From assembly GCA_903958265.1 (NCBI GenBank), contig CAJBSQ010000107.1, positions 1 through 5,178 of the forward strand: a stretch of 5,178 bases of DNA, in the 5' to 3' direction. Below the pieces are notes generated by a model. That model saw nothing but the letters and a program-made list of their open reading frames with translations. It ran no database searches and was not told the origin of the DNA. Made by a program: the position numbers and the translations under genes. This DNA comes from an uncultured Planctomycetaceae bacterium (GTDB lineage Bacteria > Planctomycetota > Planctomycetia > Pirellulales > UBA1268). Of this stretch, positions 1 to 5,178 are shown in pieces; the stretch's first letter is position 1; every line of letters starts with the position of its first letter.

Positions 1-2
1 CG

Positions 3-1052
3 CTTCGCGCCCATGCCGCGTATCCGCCCCCCGACGCCCTCCGGCGGGTCGCGGTTCAGGGGGCGATCGAGTCGGCCGGGCCCGCCGGCTTTGGCGACTC
101 GACCGCGGGATCCGAATGGATCATCCGCTGTGCGCACCGCGACGATCCGCGGCCGCTCTGGGTGCTGGTCTGGGGCGGCATCGACGACGTCGCGCAGGCG
201 GTGCACGACGATCCGACGATCGTCGATCGTCTGCGGGTTTATTTTATCGGAGGGCCGAACAAGAAGTGGTCGCCCACGGCCTACGACTCCCTGGTTCGCG
301 AGCATCCGGGCCTGTGGATGATCGAGGCCAACTCGACCTACCGGGGCTGGTTCCTCGGAGGCGATCAGTCGGGGCCGTGGAGCAACGACTCGTTCGTCGC
401 GGAGCAGGTCGCCGGCCGCGGCGCGCTCGGCGACTACATCGCGCGGGGCATCACGTTCCGCGGCGAGCGCCGCGCAACGCTGAAGATGGGCGATTCGCCG
501 TCGCTCGCCTACCTGCTCGATGGGCTGCCCGACGACCCGGCGCACGGCTCCTGGGGCGGCCGGTTCGTGCGGGCCTGGGACCGCGATCGGCTCGTCTGGC
601 GGCGGCCTCCGCAGGCGGACGATTGCGTGGAGACGTTTCGCGTCGTCGAAATCGTGCTCGGATCGGTGACTCAGCACGATCAGTCGCACACGGCGACGCT
701 CGTGGTCGATGGGCAGCGGTGTCCTGGCACCCGAGACGACGAAGGCTCATGGCACTTCTGGTTCTGTCCAAAGGAGTCGAGGGCGTGGCGCTACGCCGTC
801 GAGAGCGACGATCCCGTGCTCGCCGATCTCCGCGGGGAGTTTCGGTCGGTGCCACCGTCGCCCGAGCGGGCGACCCAGCCCGATGCGCGGTATCCGCACT
901 GGTGGACGGACGACCCCGACCCCGCTGTCGCCGAGGGGCCGCATCAGGGCGCCACGACGGTCAGCCGCTGGCGTCGGGCGTTTCTGGCCGACTTTGCCGA
1001 AAGGCTCGGTCGCTGTCGCAAAATGGGTGAAGAACCAGCCGACCGGCCGTGA
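3..1052 (+). CDS. DUF1593 / Sde182-type nucleoside-hydrolase-like protein, 5' truncated
   Basis: The open frame enters from the left edge and ends at TGA 1050-1052, leaving 349 residues of the C-terminal part. Residues 33-59 (numbered from the window edge) contain the family pattern STAGSEWIIR, then DDPRPLW and VWGG, which is typical of DUF1593 proteins, whose fold resembles inosine/uridine nucleoside hydrolases. KMGDSPS (about 162-168) and GSWGGRF (182-188) are further family landmarks. The closing segment runs from PHWWTDD (298-304) to VSRWRRAFLADFAERL (320-335). The N-terminal part, where the Asp-rich metal loop of this fold is expected, is missing because the window starts inside the gene. 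Between GGRF and PHWWTD sits an extra, roughly 105-residue beta-rich stretch (about 189-294) with WHFWFCPKESRAWRY and LRGEF, resembling a small carbohydrate-associated beta-sandwich. Family members include a cellulose-binding protein from Saccharophagus, but the enzymatic substrate is not established. The gene faces the minus-strand cluster, so it is a separate transcript. An internal GTG at 162 is not the real start, because homology continues upstream of it. Confidence 0.85.
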   Translation, partial: LRAHAAYPPPDALRRVAVQGAIESAGPAGFGDSTAGSEWIIRCAHRDDPRPLWVLVWGGIDDVAQAVHDDPTIVDRLRVYFIGGPNKKWSPTAYDSLVREHPGLWMIEANSTYRGWFLGGDQSGPWSNDSFVAEQVAGRGALGDYIARGITFRGERRATLKMGDSPSLAYLLDGLPDDPAHGSWGGRFVRAWDRDRLVWRRPPQADDCVETFRVVEIVLGSVTQHDQSHTATLVVDGQRCPGTRDDEGSWHFWFCPKESRAWRYAVESDDPVLADLRGEFRSVPPSPERATQPDARYPHWWTDDPDPAVAEGPHQGATTVSRWRRAFLADFAERLGRCRKMGEEPADRP

Positions 1053-1058
1053 GGCCGC

Positions 1059-1090
1059 GGGCTGCCCCGGCGCGGTGTTCGGGGCTGCCC
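1059..1090. terminator. possible bidirectional hairpin between convergent genes
   Basis: The 69-base gap between the two facing stop codons carries the 9-mer GGGCTGCCC twice, at 1059-1067 and 1082-1090. Because the word is nearly its own reverse complement, the copies can pair as a 9-position stem with one central T-T mismatch and a 14-base loop. A competing 5-bp stem, CCGCG 1055-1059 with CGCGG 1071-1075, overlaps it. Neither strand has a T-tract after the stem, so this is not a classical intrinsic terminator. The position between convergent genes is the main argument for it. Confidence 0.25.
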
Positions 1091-1121
1091 ATGCCCGTTG
1101 CCGGAAGTTCGTGGCGGGCGA

Positions 1122-3629
1122 TCATCTCGCGAGGAGCGGGCCGGAGATCGCCGTCAGCGTGGGGGCATGCAGGGTGCGCCGACCATCGACCCAGGCTGTC
1201 AGGCCGGCACCGCGGCCATACTTCGTGCCGTCGCGGTCCCAGACGATCGTGAGGTCGTGGCCGTGGTAGCGCACGCCCTCGAGGCAAAACCAGTCCCAGC
1301 GGTCTGCGGGCACCAGCGGATGGAGCGAGAGCGTGTCATCGGAGCGGGGCACGAGGCCCACCAGTCCGCCGATCACGAGATCGGCGAACGTCGAGTGGTT
1401 GTACCAGCGGCTGCGCGGGTCGCGGCCCTTGAGCCACTGGCCGGTCGTTTCGTCGAGATACTCGCCGAGATACGGCTGCCCGTCGAAGCGATGACTGCGG
1501 GCGTAGGTGAGCATGGCGGCGAGGTAGTCGTCGGTGGTGACGGCATCCTGAGGCGGGCCGCGGAGCACGTTGGCCAGGGCCACGAGCGTCTGCGACGTGG
1601 CGAACGGCCACACGGCCCCGTCCCACTCGCAGGTGCCCACGCCGTGGGAGCGGAAGGCGGGATGGCGGCGTTCTGCCGTGGTGATGCCGAACGGGGCACG
1701 GAAGCCCTGCTCGTCCGTGAACGATCGCCAGGCCACCTCGTAGCCCCTGCCGGCGGGCGGCAGCGAGAAGTACCACGGAATGAAGCCGATCGCCTCGCGG
1801 ACGTTGGCAAACGAGCCGTCCTCATGGACCACCTCGAAGAACGCATCCTGCGGGTTCCAGAGCGTGTCGAGGAGCTTCTGGCGAAGCGACTCACCCTCTT
1901 CGGCGAAGGCCTCGGCCTCGGCGATACGACCGGCGTACCGCGCGATTTCGGCGAGCGCCAGGCTGCTGCCGGCCATGTAGGAGTTGATCGTGGGGCGGAC
2001 GTTCTTCGTGTGGCGGCCTCCGCTGATCGACTCCTCCATCGCGTCGCGAACATCGTGCTGCCAGTAGAGACCGTCGGGCCGCTGCCGCTCCTCGGCCCAC
2101 GCCCGGTGGTCGGCGATCAGCCGGTCGAGACGGGTCGTCACGAAGCCGGCATCGCCGGTGACCAGGGCCCGCTGCCAGAGGGCATGCGGCAGCCACTGGC
2201 TGTATTTGTGGAGTTTCTGGTGCTGGCTGGGATCGAGCCAGAAGTCGACGTAGTGGTCGTGGTAGACCGGCTCGCGGAGCCAGCGGCCCTCCATGAGGTG
2301 ATGGCCCAGCGCCGAGCTCACCGGGGCCGGCCTGGTGATGAACTCGGTGAACACCCAGCGGCCGGCGTCGTCGCGGCGGAGATGCTTCCGCAACGCCCAC
2401 CAGCGGAAATACCAGATCTCGACGAGGTCGGCGTCGGGGCAGTCGAACCGCGGGGCGTTGGCCTGAAGCCAGGCGGCCGCCTCAGTGTCTGGCACCGCGC
2501 CGCCGATGTCATCGACCTCGAGGGCATTGAAGCGATCGACGTATCGCTGCATCACCTCGGGCCCGATCAGCGGGCTGGAGGCATCGGCTGGTCCGCGTTC
2601 TGATGGGGTCTCACGGCTTTCGGGCGGCAGGGCCGCGATCACAAGGTCGCCGAGCTGTTCGTCGGGCACGTCGCCGTGGAGCAGGAATCGGCAGGCCAGC
2701 CGCAGGTGTTCTCCCGGGGCGAGCGTGATCGCGCCCGATTCGGCTGCGCCTCCCGCGGGTGGCTCCTTCGCATAGGTCGCGAGGCCGAAGGGATTGGCCA
2801 ACAGCCAGCCCGAATCGCGGGCGTGGAAGAATGGCGGCCGCGGATTGCCCGGCCCGTCGATCACCGTCACGCCGCACCGCTGGCCGGCGACCGTGCCCGA
2901 GGCATCGCACCAGGCAGCCTGACGCCCGAAGACCCCCTGCTCGTTGCGACCGCCGTGGCTGGCGAGGTAGCGGCCACCCCCCTTCGGCGCGAGTTCTTTT
3001 ACGAGCCGGATGCCAAAACCCATCTCCTGCACGTCGGCGAACGTGACGGGAGCGTCGCCCGCCGTCACGTCTGCATCCCAGCTGACAAGCCGCACCGGCT
3101 GGCCGAGGGCCTCCTGGTCGACGATCGTCACCGTCGTGCGTTCCCGGCAGATCACGGCGGCGCCTGGGGTGTCTGCGGCGGCCCCGAGATACTCGATCGT
3201 GGCGGTGAACGTGGCCGCGCCGTCGCGCACGGCAGGCTCCCCCTCGAAGCCGACGAACCGCACGGCGGTCTTGTGTCGCCAGGGATCATGCCCGGAAAGG
3301 TCGCTGAAGCAGAGCATCACGCCCGGATGCATCGTGGGATGGTCCACGGCGTCGATGCCGGGGCGTGGCGGACAGGGCCTCGTGATCACGTGGCCACCCG
3401 GGCCGCGAAGGTCGCGGAGCGACGGTCGGCCGATCGCCGGATCTGCAAACACATACTCGGCCACCGGCTCGCCTGCCGCCGTGACGACGAGCCGATCACC
3501 GCGGTGGTCGATCGCGAGGCCGGCGGCGGCTGGTGCCACGGCATCCGCTGCCCGGCATGGTGCAAGGCACGCAGCCAGGCATGCCACCACGACGGCTGCC
3601 ACGGTCGTCCGGGTTCCGTGCCTCGTCAT
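1122..3629 (-). CDS. exported DUF6807 (PmoA-like) – GH63/MGH1-like glycosidase fusion protein
   Basis: This 835-residue protein starts at ATG 3629-3627, preceded by a good Shine-Dalgarno sequence (3637-3643). Residues 1-30 form an export signal: Arg-containing N-region, hydrophobic core 9-23, and likely signal peptidase I cleavage after CRA (25-27). LAAC at 18-21 also fits a lipobox, so a lipoprotein is possible. Residues about 57-335 resemble DUF6807: YVFADPAIGRPSLRDLRGPGG (start at 59), then DHPTMHPG (96-103) and FSDLSGHDPW (108-117). A polar linker (about 336-352) follows. Residues about 395-765 look like an (alpha/alpha)6 glycosidase of the GH63/MGH1-like clan: EIWYFRWWALRKH (404-416), YHDHYVDFWLD (456-466), RPDGLYWQ (517-524), RDAMEESISGG (528-538), CEWDGAVWPFATSQ (667-680), GEYLDETTGQWL (722-733). 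By analogy with E. coli YgjK (GH63; Asp acid, Glu base), D529 is a candidate acid and E723 a candidate base; this assignment is inferred. A short beta-domain (about 766-835) with LEGVRYHGHDLTIVWDRDG closes the protein. The substrate is unknown. Its start overlaps the stop of the upstream lyase gene in ATGA, so it is the third gene of the run. Confidence 0.82.
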   Translation of the reverse strand: MTRHGTRTTVAAVVVACLAACLAPCRAADAVAPAAAGLAIDHRGDRLVVTAAGEPVAEYVFADPAIGRPSLRDLRGPGGHVITRPCPPRPGIDAVDHPTMHPGVMLCFSDLSGHDPWRHKTAVRFVGFEGEPAVRDGAATFTATIEYLGAAADTPGAAVICRERTTVTIVDQEALGQPVRLVSWDADVTAGDAPVTFADVQEMGFGIRLVKELAPKGGGRYLASHGGRNEQGVFGRQAAWCDASGTVAGQRCGVTVIDGPGNPRPPFFHARDSGWLLANPFGLATYAKEPPAGGAAESGAITLAPGEHLRLACRFLLHGDVPDEQLGDLVIAALPPESRETPSERGPADASSPLIGPEVMQRYVDRFNALEVDDIGGAVPDTEAAAWLQANAPRFDCPDADLVEIWYFRWWALRKHLRRDDAGRWVFTEFITRPAPVSSALGHHLMEGRWLREPVYHDHYVDFWLDPSQHQKLHKYSQWLPHALWQRALVTGDAGFVTTRLDRLIADHRAWAEERQRPDGLYWQHDVRDAMEESISGGRHTKNVRPTINSYMAGSSLALAEIARYAGRIAEAEAFAEEGESLRQKLLDTLWNPQDAFFEVVHEDGSFANVREAIGFIPWYFSLPPAGRGYEVAWRSFTDEQGFRAPFGITTAERRHPAFRSHGVGTCEWDGAVWPFATSQTLVALANVLRGPPQDAVTTDDYLAAMLTYARSHRFDGQPYLGEYLDETTGQWLKGRDPRSRWYNHSTFADLVIGGLVGLVPRSDDTLSLHPLVPADRWDWFCLEGVRYHGHDLTIVWDRDGTKYGRGAGLTAWVDGRRTLHAPTLTAISGPLLAR

Positions 3630-4738
3630 CCGACCGTCACCTCGTAGAGCTGCGCGACGCCCGTGTGATCGCTCGTAAACACCACCCGTGATCCGTCCGG
3701 TGAAAAGGATGGATGCGGATGCGTGTGCTGGGGAGCATAGACCTGCACCGGACCATCATCGTAGGGGCAGTGGTCGGTGTTCCAGTGGACGCCGGCATTG
3801 CTCGAATGGCTCTCCGCGAGGAGCGGCACCGGGCCGTCCGGACCGCCGGAGGGATCGAACGTGAACAGCCCGCGATCGGGATGCTTGGTGTCGGCCACGC
3901 AGCAACGCCCGTCGCGACGAACCATCGGATGCCAGGCCGGAAAGTCGGTCACGCGGCGGATCGCCCCCGTGTCGACGTCGATGCCGATCATGCCGTGGGG
4001 CCAGATCACGGTGACGATCTCGTTGCGGCCCCCGACCGCGGCGCGGGGCATCCACGTCTCGTGCACCACCCACTCACGTCGGGCGGCGTCGCGGTGGTAG
4101 GCCAGGCGGTGGTCGCTGCCGTCGCGACGGACGACATGGATCCGCTCCGAGGAGCGGCCCGCGAAGCGGAGCAGCGTGGCATCATCGGGATGCACCTCCG
4201 GATGGCCGATCGAGGGGTGTTCGCAGACGACGGAGACCGCGGCCGACGACGTGTCGATGGCATGCAGCCGCGCGATCGCGCCGATCTTGACCGGCACGAT
4301 CCACCAGCGGTCGTCCCGTGACAGCGAGGTCGTTCCCATCGCGTCGCCCACCATGCCTGGTGGGATCATGGGCACGTCGCCGAAGTCGGCAAGGCACTCC
4401 TCGCGAAAGCCGGTCTCGGTCGACACCCGCCACGCCCCGCAGCCCGCCGTGAAATAGATCCAGCGGCCGTCGTGGGAGGGATGCACGCTCCACTCGTTGA
4501 GGTCCTCGCGATCGGTCAGCTGCACGAGCCGACCGGTCGCCCGGTCCTCGACGAAGATCGCGGGCCTACCGTGCCGGTGCGACACCAGCACGAGCCACCG
4601 CATCGCGTCGTCATACGCGGGAAGATAATAGAAGGGATGGTGATGGATCGACGGGTGCGTCGTCACCTGCCGGATCATGCGACCGGTGGCGGCATCGGCA
4701 AACGACCTCGACTCCGGCGGAGAGACGCGGCCCTTCAT
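3626..4738 (-). CDS. oligogalacturonate-lyase-family (PL22-like) beta-propeller protein
   Basis: Read from ATG 4738-4736 this is 370 residues, close to the roughly 390 of enterobacterial Ogl. I chose this start because the family usually begins M-x-K/G-G..P.E.R.Y.D..TG..v.QLT, which MKGRVSPPESRSFADAATGR matches. GTG at 4756-4754 would add six residues and give a 4-base GTGA overlap with the upstream stop. Neither start has a well-spaced ribosome site (GGGAG lies only 2 bases before the ATG). The repeated pattern of WxxHPSxDGRWIYFTA and SFSPDGSRVVFTSD blades is that of the seven-bladed Ogl propeller. In Yersinia OGL the Mn ligands are H287, Q350, H353 and H355, and the base is H242. Here the equivalents appear as H270 (AWHPM), Q337, H340 and H342 (PQHTHPH), and H226 (VHETW). 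All are present, so the site looks intact. The family reaction is beta-elimination of short oligogalacturonides to 4-deoxy-5-keto-uronate; the true substrate of this subgroup is unproven. There is no signal peptide, so it is probably cytoplasmic. The stop overlaps the next gene's ATG. Confidence 0.85.
   Translation of the reverse strand: MKGRVSPPESRSFADAATGRMIRQVTTHPSIHHHPFYYLPAYDDAMRWLVLVSHRHGRPAIFVEDRATGRLVQLTDREDLNEWSVHPSHDGRWIYFTAGCGAWRVSTETGFREECLADFGDVPMIPPGMVGDAMGTTSLSRDDRWWIVPVKIGAIARLHAIDTSSAAVSVVCEHPSIGHPEVHPDDATLLRFAGRSSERIHVVRRDGSDHRLAYHRDAARREWVVHETWMPRAAVGGRNEIVTVIWPHGMIGIDVDTGAIRRVTDFPAWHPMVRRDGRCCVADTKHPDRGLFTFDPSGGPDGPVPLLAESHSSNAGVHWNTDHCPYDDGPVQVYAPQHTHPHPSFSPDGSRVVFTSDHTGVAQLYEVTVG
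3637..3643 (-). promoter_or_regulatory. ribosome binding site of the DUF6807-glycosidase gene
   Basis: On the minus strand GAGGTGA stands 7 bases before ATG 3629-3627. AGGTGA is a perfect complement to the 16S rRNA tail. The site lies inside the last codons of the upstream lyase gene (the EV of its terminal YEVTVG), fitting reinitiation by ribosomes finishing that gene. It supports 3629 as the true start, and an export signal follows directly. Confidence 0.7.
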
Positions 4739-4752
4739 GGCTCCCGTGGCCG

Positions 4753-5178
4753 TCACGCCGACACGGCCTGCGGCTTCCGCCGCCGAACGGCGACCGGCGC
4801 GGGGGCCGTCTCCGCGCGGACCGGGCAGGTCATCCCGATGGCCTCGAGCCCGTGGCGGATCCGGCCGAGGTCGTCCGACGACAGGGGCCGCAGCGGCTTG
4901 CGGAAGGTCGGGCTCGGGAATCTTCCCAGCAGCCAGCGGGCGGCCTTCATTCGCTGATGCGCGCCGCAGCCGGGCTCGCCGAAGGCGTAGACGATCCGCG
5001 CGAGCGGCGCCACGACGTCGCCCGCTCTCCGCGCCCGCGGCAGATCGCCATCGAGCGCGGCATGCACGAGCTCCACCATGAGTTCGGGCACGAATCCAGC
5101 GAAGCCGATCAGCGCCCCGTCGGCTCCCTCCAGCAGCGACGCCAGCAGGAACTCGTCGTGGCAGGTCGTGATCGAGAC
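4753..5178 (-). CDS. DapA / N-acetylneuraminate-lyase superfamily protein, C-terminal part
   Basis: The frame is open from the right edge of the window to TGA 4755-4753, giving the last 141 residues; the start lies beyond 5178. Residues (from the edge) LLEGADGALIGFAGFVPELM (15-34) match the GA.G.IS...N..P strand and helix of DapA-type (beta/alpha)8 class I aldolases. ALDGDLPRARR (41-51), RMKAARWLLG (76-85) and the RKPLRPLSSDDLGRIRHGLE pattern (93-112) match the C-terminal helical region of the superfamily. The Schiff-base lysine and the tyrosine pocket would be upstream and cannot be checked. The N-P-x-P-V-K stretch of true dihydrodipicolinate synthases is replaced here by GCGAHQRMK, so lysine biosynthesis is unlikely. 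A 2-keto-3-deoxy-acid aldolase or dehydratase role fits the neighbouring lyase better, but this is inference. After about residue 117 a basic Ala/Pro-rich tail of some 25 residues extends past the usual end. The gene leads the run visible here and overlaps the next one by 4 bases if that gene starts at GTG 4756. Confidence 0.8.
   Translation of the reverse strand, partial: VSITTCHDEFLLASLLEGADGALIGFAGFVPELMVELVHAALDGDLPRARRAGDVVAPLARIVYAFGEPGCGAHQRMKAARWLLGRFPSPTFRKPLRPLSSDDLGRIRHGLEAIGMTCPVRAETAPAPVAVRRRKPQAVSA

Noticed and set aside
214..225. Perfect 12-base palindrome CGACGATCGTCG as an operator
   Set aside because: It lies inside the coding region for DPTIVDRL. GACGATCGTC also recurs within another coding region (3120-3129), and CGATCG words are frequent throughout, so codon use and GC explain it.
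236..248. Short AT-rich patch resembling a promoter element
   Set aside because: It encodes the conserved RVYFIGG strand of the DUF1593 protein. It has no paired second hexamer and no gene start behind it.
116..1030. Plus-strand frame of 304 codons overlapping the DUF1593 gene
   Set aside because: Its translation is Arg/Ala/Gly-rich without motifs. The overlapping frame carries the full DUF1593 pattern.
1098..2603. Long plus-strand open frame (501 codons) opposite the glycosidase gene
   Set aside because: It is antisense to a protein with clear domain matches. Its translation is a low-complexity Arg/Gly/Ala/Val-rich string with no recognisable motif. High-GC genes often leave such open mirror frames.
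2676..3647. Plus-strand open frame (323 codons) opposite the DUF6807 region
   Set aside because: This is the same mirror-frame effect. It crosses the ATGA junction of two well-supported minus-strand genes and shows no domain pattern.
4267..4280. GCGATCGC (HIP1-like) word as an iterated repeat
   Set aside because: Only an isolated copy is evident in a window generally rich in CGATCG, so there is no sign of the dense iteration that defines HIP1.
3713..4321. Plus-strand open frame opposite the lyase gene
   Set aside because: It is antisense to the Ogl propeller with its intact metal motif. It has no independent support.

Overview
This is a GC-rich, almost fully coding window. I infer a member of the Planctomycetota. 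The reasons are the base composition and the gene families: a DUF1593/Sde182-type nucleoside-hydrolase-like protein, a DUF6807 (PmoA-like) domain, an oligogalacturonate-lyase-family propeller and a divergent DapA-type lyase. These families commonly occur together in planctomycete polysaccharide-degradation regions. No rRNA or other taxonomic marker is present, so the assignment stays an inference.

Layout: (1) 3-1052, plus strand, is the 3' part of a DUF1593 gene whose start lies before the window. (2) 1053-1121 is a short convergent intergenic gap with one imperfect hairpin. (3) 5178 down to 1122, minus strand, is a tightly packed run of three genes. In transcription order these are the C-terminal part of a DapA/N-acetylneuraminate-lyase-superfamily gene (5' end beyond the window), an oligogalacturonate-lyase-family (PL22-like) gene, and a large exported protein that joins a DUF6807-like domain to an (alpha/alpha)6 GH63/MGH1-like glycosidase. 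The reading frames of neighbours in this run overlap by 4 bases: ATGA at 3626-3629, and GTGA at 4753-4756 if the upstream start is used. This points to one transcript with coupled translation. Its promoter lies beyond position 5178.

Working model (inference): the run is a small catabolic cassette for a uronic-acid-containing or related glycan. The exported fusion enzyme would trim glycosides outside the cytoplasm. The leaderless propeller lyase would cleave a uronide by beta-elimination inside the cell, and the DapA-like lyase would split a resulting 2-keto-3-deoxy acid. The facing DUF1593 gene may serve the same substrate but is a separate transcription unit. The least ordinary points are the DUF6807-glycosidase fusion, a roughly 100-residue beta-rich module inserted in the DUF1593 protein, and the intact metal/catalytic motif of the lyase next to an atypical DapA homologue. 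I see no RNA genes, CRISPR arrays, mobile elements or attachment sites.
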